Translations under genes and position numbers: made by a program
In this document: positions 26,764 to 34,941 of the stretch, piece after piece
How the letters are laid out: each line of letters opens with the position of its first letter
Position numbering within the stretch: the stretch's first letter is position 1
Origin: Victivallaceae bacterium
Lineage (GTDB): Bacteria; Verrucomicrobiota; Lentisphaeria; Victivallales; Victivallaceae
DNA: 40,778 bases
Direction of reading: 5' to 3'
Assembly: GCA_016292515.1 (NCBI GenBank)
Contig: JAEDIJ010000016.1
Location: 1-40,778, forward strand
The notes under the pieces: generated by a model
Seen by the model: the letters and a program-made list of their open reading frames with translations, nothing else
The model's database searches: none
Told to the model about the DNA's origin: nothing

Positions 26764-27483
26764 ATGAGCAATCACTCCAATATCATTTACTTCATTTTGC
26801 CGGCTTACGATCCGGATGAAAAGATCCTTGCCGTCGTCCGCGAACTGACGGAGAAAAAAAGCGCGGACGCGCAGATCCTCATCATCGACGACGGCTCGAC
26901 GCCGATGCACCAAAAAACGTGCTTTGCGCCGTTGGAAACGCTTCCCGATGTCACCGTTTTGCACCACGAAGTCAACCGCGGCAAAGGCGCGGCACTCAAA
27001 ACGGCATTCCGTTTTATTTTACAGCAAAACGCCCCTGCCCTCGGCGGCGTCACCGCCGACTGCGACGGTCAGCACACGGTCGAAGATATGCTTGAAGCGG
27101 CAAAATTTCTGCGGCAACATCCCGATTCTCTCGTCCTCGGATGCCGCCGTTTTTCCGATGATCTCCCGTGGAAAAGCCGTATCGGGAACCGCCTCACCAA
27201 GTGGATATTCCGCGCGCTGTTGCACCGTCCGCTCGCCGACACGCAAACGGGCTTGCGGGGCGTCCCCGCCTCTCAAATGCCGGTTTACGCCGAACTCCCC
27301 GGCAACGGCTTTGAGTTTGAAACGCAAATGCTCCTTGCCACGCCGCAGGGGAAATTTTTTGAATTTCCGATCGAAACGATCTATTTCGATCAGAATTCCG
27401 GCACGCATTTTCATCCGGTCAAGGACACGTTGCGCATTTACGGCGTGATTTTCCGCTTCTTTCTGCATCGGGGCAAACGATGA
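26764..27483 (+). CDS. Glycosyltransferase family 2 protein (DPM-like)
   Basis: The protein (239 aa) is a cytoplasmic GT-A-fold glycosyltransferase of family 2, close to dolichyl/polyprenyl-phosphate sugar transferases. IDDGST is the nucleotide-binding loop, DCDGQH contains the metal-binding DxD, and DTQTGLRG and GNGFEFETQMLL are acceptor-side motifs common in this group. It likely makes a polyprenyl-phosphate sugar or modifies a lipid carrier. Its stop overlaps the start of the next gene as ATGA, so the two are translationally coupled, consistent with a donor for the membrane transferase. No promoter is visible between the upstream terminator and the start, and the ribosome-binding site is poor. 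Confidence 0.88.
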   Translation: MSNHSNIIYFILPAYDPDEKILAVVRELTEKKSADAQILIIDDGSTPMHQKTCFAPLETLPDVTVLHHEVNRGKGAALKTAFRFILQQNAPALGGVTADCDGQHTVEDMLEAAKFLRQHPDSLVLGCRRFSDDLPWKSRIGNRLTKWIFRALLHRPLADTQTGLRGVPASQMPVYAELPGNGFEFETQMLLATPQGKFFEFPIETIYFDQNSGTHFHPVKDTLRIYGVIFRFFLHRGKR

Positions 27484-29306
27484 TGCTTTTGCTCTTTTTG
27501 GGGATGCTCCTTTTTCTCTTTTCCGGAAGTTTCGCCGTAACGCTTTGGAGCGGAGAAAAGCCGGAGCGCGTCTGGTTGCCGATCCTTTTTGGCAATGCCT
27601 TGCTCCTTTACGTTGCCATCTCCTTTCACATCGGAAATCTCGGTTTCGCGTTGATCTATGCGGCAAATTTGCTTGCACTCATTTTCAGCATCGGGCGGAA
27701 ATTTTTTCGCAAGGAAGCGATCGTTTGGAAAGAACTTTTTACGCCGGGAACGATCTTTCTTCTCGTCGGGCTTACGGCGACATTCTGGCTCAACCTTTAC
27801 CCGTTTTTTGCCGGCTGGGATACGATATCCCATTGGGGGACATACTCGAAACTGCTCTTGCAGGAGGGGAAACTTTCCTGCGAATATCCGCAAGGGATCC
27901 TGCTTCACGCCTCCTATCCTCCGGGACAGGCGATCCTCTCTTTTTTAGTTCACAAGTGTTTTTTTTCACTGCCCTTCGAGGAAAGGATCGTCCTCTTTGC
28001 CCACGACCTTGTGATGTGGGGCGTTTTCGCACGGCTTTTCGACCGCTGTAAACACGGGGAATGGCAAAAAACATTGCTTTTAGGCGGCGCTTTGCTCGGT
28101 GCCGCCTTGCCGATGGCGTCCTATTACGTCTACTCGGCAGGGTACAGCGACTGCGCGCTCGCGATGCTTTTCGCCGTCGCGATGTACGACGTCGCGGAAA
28201 CGCCGTTTGACAAACCGTGGCGATTTCTGCAACTTGCCGTCAATATCGCGTTTTTGTTTATGATCCGCAATGCGGGCTGGGGATATGCCGTGGGACTTCT
28301 GATCCTCTACATCTTCCGCGTCGTCCAAAATTTCCGCGTCGCGACGGATTCTCCGCTCAAAAAAAGCGCATTGGCGGCAATGATTTTATTGCCCGTCATC
28401 GTCAAAATTTCCTGGACGGTACAACTGAAAATTTACCACACCGCGCTCCGTTTCGGCGGAAATCACATCACTTTTGCGGCACTTCGCGACCTCATCGTCA
28501 ACCGGACACCGGAATTTCTCGCGACGCTGAAACTTTTCGGCATTCAGCTGGTCAGCGGCTACATCGAAACGCTGTTGCTCATTCTCCTTGTTTTATTCTG
28601 GCTCGCAAAACTTTGTAAAACGCGGGAAAAACTTCAAAGCGCAAAAATGCTCATTTTTTTCAACCTCGCAAGTTTCATCCTTTTTTGCGTCACGCTTTTT
28701 ATTTACTATGTGTTTGAATTTCATGAAAAGACGAATTTTCCGTCGCTTTGCCGTTATTGCAGCAGTTTTCTGTACTCGCCGCTTGTCGTCCTCCTCTTTT
28801 TCCTCGGAGATATACCCATACGGAAAACATCGGAGGGGAAATACAAAGGACTTCTCTTTCTCTGCGCCGTTGCCGTTTCCCTCGGGGTTTATTTGCCCTT
28901 TCACAGTTTTCAAGTCGACAACTGCTACCGCTGGCGGCAGGAAAACGAAAAGATCGCGCGTTTCGACACGCTCTTGCTCGCGCCGGGGAAACATTACACC
29001 TCGATCGGACTTTCCGGAGCGGGCTTCAAGCCATTTTGCTTCACCTACCGCACCCCGCACCATTACCGCCGGGTAACTGAAACAGACGGAGAGTGTTGTT
29101 TGAAGGCGATGCCGACGGAAACGATCCGTCGCGCCTTTCTGCGGGAAAAGATCGATTACGTCTACTTCACCGACAAACTGCCGGAATTTGCCGCGATGCA
29201 CCCGACGCTCTTTGCGCCGGAAAAATTCGAGTCGCTGGAAGATATGCTCTTTCAAGTCGACGAGCGCGGCAATTTGCGCCGCGTCGCCGAAACGATGACG
29301 CGGTAA
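27480..29306 (+). CDS. Polytopic membrane protein, GT-C glycosyltransferase-like
   Basis: The protein (608 aa) has about ten or more membrane helices and a soluble C-terminal part of roughly 130 residues. The first big loop holds GWDTISHWGTYSKLL, with an aspartate in the position used by GT-C transferases that take polyprenyl-phosphate sugars as donors and act on the periplasmic side. The coupled GT2 gene upstream would provide such a donor. The length is in the GT-C range. The acceptor (glycan, lipid or protein) is unknown. It converges on the DEAD-box helicase with only a 2-bp gap and no terminator I can see. Confidence 0.7.
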   Translation: MMLLLFLGMLLFLFSGSFAVTLWSGEKPERVWLPILFGNALLLYVAISFHIGNLGFALIYAANLLALIFSIGRKFFRKEAIVWKELFTPGTIFLLVGLTATFWLNLYPFFAGWDTISHWGTYSKLLLQEGKLSCEYPQGILLHASYPPGQAILSFLVHKCFFSLPFEERIVLFAHDLVMWGVFARLFDRCKHGEWQKTLLLGGALLGAALPMASYYVYSAGYSDCALAMLFAVAMYDVAETPFDKPWRFLQLAVNIAFLFMIRNAGWGYAVGLLILYIFRVVQNFRVATDSPLKKSALAAMILLPVIVKISWTVQLKIYHTALRFGGNHITFAALRDLIVNRTPEFLATLKLFGIQLVSGYIETLLLILLVLFWLAKLCKTREKLQSAKMLIFFNLASFILFCVTLFIYYVFEFHEKTNFPSLCRYCSSFLYSPLVVLLFFLGDIPIRKTSEGKYKGLLFLCAVAVSLGVYLPFHSFQVDNCYRWRQENEKIARFDTLLLAPGKHYTSIGLSGAGFKPFCFTYRTPHHYRRVTETDGECCLKAMPTETIRRAFLREKIDYVYFTDKLPEFAAMHPTLFAPEKFESLEDMLFQVDERGNLRRVAETMTR

Positions 29307-29308
29307 AA

Positions 29309-31063
29309 TTATTTTTTGTTGCGCTTCGGACGCTTGGCTTTCAACTCCACGCCGGAGGAAACTTCCTCGATCCACGCTTTGAGTTTGCGGGAATCTTCCT
29401 GCTTTTCCTTGCGCTTTTTTTCCGGAGCGGGCGACGCCGGACGCGGTGCCGGAGCGTGATTTTCCGGCACGTCCTCCGCGTAGGCGATGCGCGGGAACAT
29501 CTTTTCGCCGCGCTTGATCAGAAGTTTCGCGTCCTCCGCCGTCAGATTGACGAAACTGAAACGGTCGAAGCAATCGATGCGGCCGACCCGGTTCTTTTTG
29601 ATTTTCGCGCGTTCCCAGAGGAAATCGAGCATCCGCACCGCGCCGTAACCGTCCGTCTTGCCGACGCCGATATAGACGCGCTTGCCGGAAGGATCGTCGG
29701 GCGTTTCCTGCCAGTTTTTGCGCTCTTTGGCTTTGCGCGCCGCCCCGATCTCGGGATAATGCGACGCAAGCAGCGTATCCTTGAAGCGCAATTTGAGCAT
29801 CGCGCCGATCACCTCGGCGGGATTGTCGCACAAGGTACAAAGTTCCTCGGCGAAATTAAGATAATCCAAATGTCCGCCCGATGCGATCATTTCGGATATC
29901 TGCGTCGAAAAATCCGCCTTTTTACCCTCGATCAACGCCGAAACGCCGGGAATTTCCGCTTTTTTGATCTCCACCTTGACGCTTTTTTGGATCAAAGCGA
30001 AACGGTGCGCCTCGCCGGGCGTCACCAAAGTCACCGCGCATCCGCGCTTGCCCGCGCGCCCGGTGCGGCCGATACGGTGGATGTAAATTTCCGCATTGAG
30101 CGGCAACGCGTAATTGATCACGTGCGTCAAGTCGTTGACGTCGATGCCGCGCGCGGCGACGTCGGTCGCGACGAGAAGCGGAAATTTCTTTTCCTTGAAC
30201 TGATTGATCGTGCGCAGCCGCTGCGTCTGCGAAATTTCACCGTGAAGCGCTTCCACACGGAAGTTGCGCGCTTTGAGTTTTTCGACGAGTTCATCGACGT
30301 CGAGCCGCGTCCGGCAGAAAATCAATCCGTAACAATCGCGGATCGTCGCCAGTATCCGGCAGAGGGCTTCCAGTTTCTCCTCGCGGCGCACTTCAAAGTA
30401 AAACTGGTCGGTCAATTCTCCGGAAACGACCTCATTTTCCGCACGGACGATCTCGGGATCGCGCATAAATTTTTCCGCGATCGCGCGGATCGCATCCGGC
30501 ATCGTCGCTGAAAACATCATCATCTGCCGTTGCGGATCGCACTCGGCAAGGATCATTTCGATATCCTCGATGAAGCCCATATCCAGCATCTCATCCGCTT
30601 CGTCGAGTACGGCAAAACGGATCTTGTCAAGTTTCAAAACGTTGCGGCGCATCAAGTCGAGGATCCGCCCCGGCGTACCGATGACGACATCGACGCCCGA
30701 TTTCAGTTTCTGTATCTGAATTTCGATCGGCTGTCCGCCGCAAAAAGGAGCGATCTTCACGTCGTTTTTTCCGCAAAAAGAAGTCATCTCGTCCGCGATC
30801 TGAATACTCAATTCCCGCGTCGGAGCAAGGATCAGCGCCTGAACGCCCTGCCCCGGAAAAACCTTTTCCAAAATCGGCAGACCGAATGCCGCGGTTTTGC
30901 CCGTGCCCGTCTGCGCCTGCCCGATCAGGTCGCGCCCGCCCGCGAGCAGTTTCGGGATCACCAGTTTCTGGATCGGCGTCGGCTCGGTAAAACCTTTGGC
31001 ATCCAGCGCGGCGAGCGTCGGTGCCGCGATGCCGAGCGCGGCAAAGGAAGATAGATCATTCAT
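29309..31063 (-). CDS. DEAD-box RNA helicase with DbpA-type RNA-binding domain
   Basis: This RNA helicase (584 aa, DeaD/CsdA type) acts in ribosome assembly or mRNA turnover, often at low temperature. The order is Q-motif region PTPIQ (28-32), motif I AQTGTGKT (50-57), DEAD in LDEADEMLDMGF (about 155), SAT, and HRIGRTGRAGK at the end of the second lobe. A DbpA-like RNA-binding domain follows (about 465-540, beginning KRVYIGVGKTDGYG) and then a basic, proline-rich tail. The gene is divergent from gloA, and the two -35 boxes are 7 bp apart. Confidence 0.94.
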   Translation of the reverse strand: MNDLSSFAALGIAAPTLAALDAKGFTEPTPIQKLVIPKLLAGGRDLIGQAQTGTGKTAAFGLPILEKVFPGQGVQALILAPTRELSIQIADEMTSFCGKNDVKIAPFCGGQPIEIQIQKLKSGVDVVIGTPGRILDLMRRNVLKLDKIRFAVLDEADEMLDMGFIEDIEMILAECDPQRQMMMFSATMPDAIRAIAEKFMRDPEIVRAENEVVSGELTDQFYFEVRREEKLEALCRILATIRDCYGLIFCRTRLDVDELVEKLKARNFRVEALHGEISQTQRLRTINQFKEKKFPLLVATDVAARGIDVNDLTHVINYALPLNAEIYIHRIGRTGRAGKRGCAVTLVTPGEAHRFALIQKSVKVEIKKAEIPGVSALIEGKKADFSTQISEMIASGGHLDYLNFAEELCTLCDNPAEVIGAMLKLRFKDTLLASHYPEIGAARKAKERKNWQETPDDPSGKRVYIGVGKTDGYGAVRMLDFLWERAKIKKNRVGRIDCFDRFSFVNLTAEDAKLLIKRGEKMFPRIAYAEDVPENHAPAPRPASPAPEKKRKEKQEDSRKLKAWIEEVSSGVELKAKRPKRNKK

Positions 31064-31112
31064 CGGTAAAATCTTTCCGGAGTTGGGTAAACAAGTTGAA
31101 AAAGCGATTCAT

Positions 31113-31141
31113 AATATACCGCAAAAGCGGCACTTTTACAA
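31113..31141 (-). promoter_or_regulatory. DEAD-box helicase promoter
   Basis: On the minus strand, TTGTAA (31141-31136) and TATATT (31118-31113) are separated by 17 bp. The spacer ends in TTTTGCGG, identical to the metG promoter. Confidence 0.72.
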
Positions 31142-31148
31142 GAAAAAC

Positions 31149-31177
31149 TTGATTTTATTCCGATCTCATCCTATATT
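31149..31177 (+). promoter_or_regulatory. gloA promoter
   Basis: TTGATT (31149-31154) and TATATT (31172-31177) are separated by 17 bp, with the gloA start about 28 bp downstream of the predicted transcript start. Confidence 0.72.
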
Positions 31178-31211
31178 AGCGGCGAAACCCGAAACAAGGA
31201 GGAAATGCATT

Positions 31212-31586
31212 ATGAAATTCCGTATGGTCCACAACAATTTCAACGTCCTCGACCTCGACCGGAGCCTGAAATTCTACGCCGACGCCTTTGATATGCATGA
31301 AGTGCGCCGCATCGCGCCCGCGAACGGCAGTTTCATCATCGTCTATCTTTCCGACGGCAACAGCGCGCATCAGCTGGAATTGACCTGGTTGCGCGACCGT
31401 ACCGAAGCCTACGACCTCGGCGACGACGAATTTCATCTCGCATTCAAGGTCGATGATTTCGCCGCCGCCCACGCGCGCCACGAAAAAATGAAGTGCATCT
31501 GCTACGAAAATCCCGCGATGGGCATTTATTTTTGCGAAGACCCCGATCACTACTGGCTCGAAGTCATCCCGGAAAAGCGGTCATAA
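31212..31586 (+). CDS. gloA: Lactoylglutathione lyase (glyoxalase I)-like protein
   Basis: The protein (124 aa) has the vicinal-oxygen-chelate fold of glyoxalase I, which isomerises the methylglyoxal-glutathione adduct to S-lactoylglutathione. The four metal ligands match the E. coli enzyme in order: H7 (MVH), E56 (QLELTW), H75 (FHLAFKV) and E117 (WLEVIP). The length fits the short bacterial form. AAGGAGG lies 9 bases before the ATG. If the organism lacks glutathione, another thiol may replace it. There is no obvious terminator directly after the gene; the nearest one belongs to the candidate RNA at 31686-31847. Confidence 0.88.
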   Translation: MKFRMVHNNFNVLDLDRSLKFYADAFDMHEVRRIAPANGSFIIVYLSDGNSAHQLELTWLRDRTEAYDLGDDEFHLAFKVDDFAAAHARHEKMKCICYENPAMGIYFCEDPDHYWLEVIPEKRS

Positions 31587-31628
31587 CTGCCGTCGCCGAC
31601 AAATTTCGCAAAAAAAAATAACATAAAA

Positions 31629-31670
31629 CTTAATTTTTCTGCAAAAACGGCTTGTTCTTATAAAATTAAG
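31629..31670. promoter_or_regulatory. 9-bp inverted repeat over the candidate RNA promoter
   Basis: CTTAATTTT (31629-31637) and AAAATTAAG (31662-31670) are perfect inverse complements with centres 33 bp apart, about three helical turns. One arm lies upstream of the -35 box and the other inside the -35/-10 spacer. It could be an operator, or chance in an AT-rich stretch. Confidence 0.45.
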
Positions 31671-31679
31671 CATTATATT
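31652..31679 (+). promoter_or_regulatory. Promoter of the candidate small RNA
   Basis: TTGTTC (31652-31657) and TATATT (31674-31679) are separated by 16 bp. The expected transcript start, about 31686, falls two bases before the first paired base of the RNA structure. Confidence 0.6.
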
Positions 31680-31685
31680 AACCAA

Positions 31686-31847
31686 CCGTGCGGAACAAGA
31701 TGCCGCAGGGCAAAAAATTCCGGTCTCCGGTTTTGAAGAGTTCCGGCAGATCGGGAATTTTTGACATCCGTCCCCCGGATGTTGTCCCGAAGCGTCTCCG
31801 CACAGCGGAGCGGTGCCGGAAATCCCTTTTCGGCCGCTCCGTTTTTT
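31686..31847 (+). ncRNA. Candidate structured small RNA of unknown family
   Basis: About 160 nt between a promoter and an intrinsic terminator, with no credible gene. Hand folding gives: P1 7 bp (31688-31694 with 31797-31803); P1b 5 bp (31699-31703 with 31792-31796); P2 5 bp (31708-31712 with 31783-31788, one bulge); then a three-way junction of P3, 17 bp with two single-base bulges and one G-U pair (31714-31730 with 31743-31761), and P4, 7 bp (31764-31770 with 31776-31782). The terminator helix follows three bases after P1. I find none of the sequence hallmarks I know for 6S, SRP, tmRNA, RNase P or common riboswitches. It could be a trans-acting RNA or a leader/attenuator for the fucosidase gene. 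Confidence 0.7.
31806..31847 (+). terminator. Intrinsic terminator of the candidate small RNA
   Basis: CGGAGCGG (31806-31813) pairs with CCGCTCCG (31834-31841), with an inner CCG/CGG stem (31816-31818 with 31831-31833) and six T after it (31842-31847). The fucosidase promoter starts a few bases later. Confidence 0.9.
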
Positions 31848-31880
31848 ATACTTGTATAAACTCTTTTTCGGTGCTATATT
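31846..31880 (+). promoter_or_regulatory. Fucosidase promoter with a palindrome over the -35 box
   Basis: TTGTAT (31852-31857) and TATATT (31875-31880) are separated by 17 bp. The perfect inverted repeat TTATAC-TT-GTATAA (31846-31859) covers the -35 box, the position expected for a repressor operator. The binding protein is not encoded nearby. Confidence 0.65.
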
Positions 31881-31913
31881 TATACCGTAACCAACCACCT
31901 GAAAGGAGAAAAA

Positions 31914-33182
31914 ATGGAAAATCAACCGAAGCCGTTGCCGCGTATCACCGCATTTGAAAATATGGGACTTGGACTTTTCGTCCACTGGGGGCTTTACTCC
32001 CAGCTCGGCGTCGGCGAGTGGACCTGGAAGATTCACGAGCGTCCGCGTGAAGACTATTTCCGGCTCGCCGAAACTTTTACCGCCGCCGACTTCGACGCCG
32101 AAGACCTGGCGCGGACGGCGAAAAACGCGGGGATGAACTACATCGTTTTGACCACCCGTCACCACGAGGGATTTTCCCTTTACGACACCTGCGGTCTCAA
32201 CACCTACGACGCGCCGCACAGTCCGGCGAAGCGCGACCTCGTCAAGGAATTTGTCGAAGCCTGCCGCAAATACGACATCGTGCCTTTCTTTTATCACACG
32301 ACGATCGACTGGCACTGGGAAAACCGTCAGACCTTTGAACTTTCCGAAGAAGATTTCAAGCGTTACCTCGACTATCTCTGCGCTTCGGTCGAGATCCTCT
32401 GCAAAAACTACGGCAAGATCGGCGGATTCTGGTTCGACGGCAACTGGTCGCGTCCGCAGTCGGACTGGCAGCTCGACCGGATGTACGGCATCATCCGGCG
32501 TTATCAGCCCGACGCGATCATCATCAACAACACCGGCTTGAACAACCTCGGCGAATACGGTCATCCCGAGATCGACAGCGTCACCTTTGAAAACAACACG
32601 GCGAAACCGATGGATCGCACAGGACGCAAAAAGTATGTCGCCGCCGAAGTCTGCAAAACGATGAACGCCCACTGGGGACACGCGGAAAACGACTTCGCGT
32701 TTCTCTCTCCGCACGCCTTGATCGAGCGCGCCGCGCACAGTCGCGGTTGCGGCGCCAATTTCCTGCTCAACATCGGCCCGGAAGCGCAGGGACGCATCCC
32801 CGATTACGAACGCGCCGCCCTCGCGATCCTCGGCAAATGGGCGCGTCTCTATCAGGAAGCGGTCTACACCCCGCGCCCGATTTCCGGCATCAAATATCCC
32901 GGCCGCGACTTCATGCTCAAAGAGGGAAGCAATTATTACTACTTTACCTATGATCTCGACCGCCTCGGCGACAACAACGTGACCTTTGGCACGCACGGCA
33001 CGGCTTTCCGTGGCGCGTACGGCTTCAAGGCGACGGTCAAAAAGGCATACTGGCTCGACGACAAGAGCGAAGTAGCCGTCATTCAGGATAAAAAAGAGGG
33101 ACTCCTCAGTTTCTACACGGCGGGTTTCCCCTATGGTATGGATACCGTCGTGCGCGTCCTCAAAATCGAAACGGAGGAATAA
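31914..33182 (+). CDS. GH29 alpha-L-fucosidase
   Basis: The protein (422 aa) is a glycoside hydrolase family 29 retaining fucosidase that removes alpha-linked L-fucose from glycans. GLGLFVHWGLYS (18-29), TTRHHEGF (80-87) and GGFWFDGNW (170-178, with D175 the likely nucleophile) are family landmarks; the C-terminal part forms a small beta domain. There is no signal peptide, so it works on imported oligosaccharides in the cytoplasm, unlike most secreted gut fucosidases. GGAG lies before the ATG. The next gene, an MBL/SGNH fusion lipoprotein, starts 3 bp past the stop. The upstream palindrome suggests substrate-responsive control. Confidence 0.93.
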   Translation: MENQPKPLPRITAFENMGLGLFVHWGLYSQLGVGEWTWKIHERPREDYFRLAETFTAADFDAEDLARTAKNAGMNYIVLTTRHHEGFSLYDTCGLNTYDAPHSPAKRDLVKEFVEACRKYDIVPFFYHTTIDWHWENRQTFELSEEDFKRYLDYLCASVEILCKNYGKIGGFWFDGNWSRPQSDWQLDRMYGIIRRYQPDAIIINNTGLNNLGEYGHPEIDSVTFENNTAKPMDRTGRKKYVAAEVCKTMNAHWGHAENDFAFLSPHALIERAAHSRGCGANFLLNIGPEAQGRIPDYERAALAILGKWARLYQEAVYTPRPISGIKYPGRDFMLKEGSNYYYFTYDLDRLGDNNVTFGTHGTAFRGAYGFKATVKKAYWLDDKSEVAVIQDKKEGLLSFYTAGFPYGMDTVVRVLKIETEE

Positions 33183-33185
33183 GCG

Positions 33186-34931
33186 TTGAAAAAAATTCTT
33201 TCTTTTTTCTCGCTCGCGTTGCTGGCGGGATGCTGTTGCGATCCCGCGCGACAGGAATTTCAGACGCAATACCGCAAACTCTGGAATGAAAAAATTTCCG
33301 TCGCGGAGCGCGCAAAAATCGAAGATTCCATCCTCGCCGCCGCTCAAAAGATGCCGAGCGGCGACGATTTCATCTTTTACACGCACGAAAGGATGCTCCC
33401 TGGTGAAGTTGAGGCATACCGCGACAAATACGCGATCCTCGACTTTTACGAGGAAGCATTCGAGCGCGTCTTGAGCGGCGTCAGAAACGACAAGGTCGAG
33501 CCGGGAAAACTCAACTTCTACTATCTTTACAATATGGGTTTCGTCGTCAAGACCCCGACGGCGACTTTCGGCGTCGATCTCTGCCACCGGCGTGCGGCGG
33601 AACTTGTCCCCTACCTTGACTTCGCCGTCGTCACCCACAATCACGAAGATCACACATCGTGGCATTTTCTGCAAGCGATGAACAAGGCGAAAAAGCAAGT
33701 TTACTCCAATTTTTGGAGTTGCTCCGCCGCGAAACTCCAATTCGATCCGGGCTACTCCAAAGAGCCTTTCCGCGAAATCGTGATGCCAAGTGTCACGCTC
33801 CGCACCTACGAAAGCGACCACCTCAATTATAAGTGGTACAAATTCAATATGCCCGTCGAGATCGTCTGCCAAAGCGGCGACAAGGAATTCGTCCTCTTTT
33901 CCGGCGGCGACAGTTGCGACACGATGCAGTGGCAGTGTAAAAAAGCCCCCGATCTTGCGATCATGCATCCGCGCGTCGGCGGCGATATCGTCCACGGCGC
34001 GATGCTGATCGACGCGAAACTCACTTTGGTCGCGCATTTACTGGAAATGCAGCATAGTCCCGCTTCGCGCTGGCCCTTTGCCGTCGGGTACAATGAGCAA
34101 AAACTTCTTTTGCTCAACCACAAACTCGGCGCGGTGCCGCACTGGGGCGACAAGATCGTCTTGCCGATTTCCGAAAACGAGATCGGCAATCACAATCTGC
34201 ACATTCCCGCCCTCCCCGCGAAAAAACCGGTACGCATCATGCCGGTCGGCGACTCGATCACGCGCGGCAATTTCATCGGCGAAAACAATCATCACGCCGA
34301 CGTTAACGGCGGCGGCTACCGTCTGCCGTTACAGAAAATGCTCAAAGCGGAAAACTTTTCCTATCAATTCGTCGGCGAACTCGGTTACTGGGCATACGGT
34401 TCGCTCGGCGAATGCGATCCCGATTTTCAGCGTTATCACCACGGCTTGTCGGGCTTCGGCAACCGGGCGATCCGCCGGGGAATGGCATTGCCGCCCTCGG
34501 ATATGCGCAAAATTTCCCGTCCGGAAAAACCGATCAAGGTGCCGGGCATCGTCGATTCGCTTCGCCGCTGGTCGCCCGATGTGATCTTGCTGATGTCCGG
34601 CGCCAACGGTTTTATGCCGGCAGAACGCGACCTCCTCATCCAGACGATCGCGGAAAATTTCACGGGCGTCCTTTTCGTCGCGACGATCCCGCCCCAATGC
34701 GCGCCGCGTCCGGGATTTGAAAACGTCGATGCCTACAACGCTTCCCTCAAAGACGGCATCGCCAAAATCAAAGATCCGAAGTGCAAAATCTATTTCGTCG
34801 ATATGAATAGCGCACTCACGACCGACGATCTCCTGCCCGACGGCGTCCACCCGAAAAAATCCGGCGAAGAAAAAATCGCCAAACGATGGTTCGAGACGCT
34901 GATGAAACATCGTCAGGAAATCGAAAAATAA
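33186..34931 (+). CDS. Lipoprotein with fused metallo-beta-lactamase-like and SGNH hydrolase domains
   Basis: The 581-aa protein starts with a lipoprotein signal (LLAG before C16). Residues about 110-320 look like a metallo-beta-lactamase fold: HNHEDH (H151, H153, D155, H156) is the metal motif, with D242 and H261 as possible further ligands. From about 348 an SGNH/GDSL esterase domain follows: VGDSITRG (S357), a GANGF block, and DGVHP with the C-terminal catalytic histidine. The start is TTG, with GGAGG 8 bases upstream, 3 bp after the fucosidase stop. I do not know a characterised enzyme with this order. A plausible role is removing esters or lactones from a fucosylated glycan at the envelope. 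Confidence 0.82.
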   Translation: MKKILSFFSLALLAGCCCDPARQEFQTQYRKLWNEKISVAERAKIEDSILAAAQKMPSGDDFIFYTHERMLPGEVEAYRDKYAILDFYEEAFERVLSGVRNDKVEPGKLNFYYLYNMGFVVKTPTATFGVDLCHRRAAELVPYLDFAVVTHNHEDHTSWHFLQAMNKAKKQVYSNFWSCSAAKLQFDPGYSKEPFREIVMPSVTLRTYESDHLNYKWYKFNMPVEIVCQSGDKEFVLFSGGDSCDTMQWQCKKAPDLAIMHPRVGGDIVHGAMLIDAKLTLVAHLLEMQHSPASRWPFAVGYNEQKLLLLNHKLGAVPHWGDKIVLPISENEIGNHNLHIPALPAKKPVRIMPVGDSITRGNFIGENNHHADVNGGGYRLPLQKMLKAENFSYQFVGELGYWAYGSLGECDPDFQRYHHGLSGFGNRAIRRGMALPPSDMRKISRPEKPIKVPGIVDSLRRWSPDVILLMSGANGFMPAERDLLIQTIAENFTGVLFVATIPPQCAPRPGFENVDAYNASLKDGIAKIKDPKCKIYFVDMNSALTTDDLLPDGVHPKKSGEEKIAKRWFETLMKHRQEIEK

Positions 34932-34941
34932 GGTATCAACC

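Noticed and set aside
31686..31847. Candidate RNA as 6S, SRP, tmRNA, RNase P or a familiar riboswitch
   Set aside because: The conserved sequence marks I know for these are absent, and the three-way junction differs from the 6S rod.
31688..31957. 89-codon open frame from a GTG through the candidate small RNA
   Set aside because: It runs through an intrinsic terminator, a promoter and the start of the fucosidase gene, with no ribosome-binding site.
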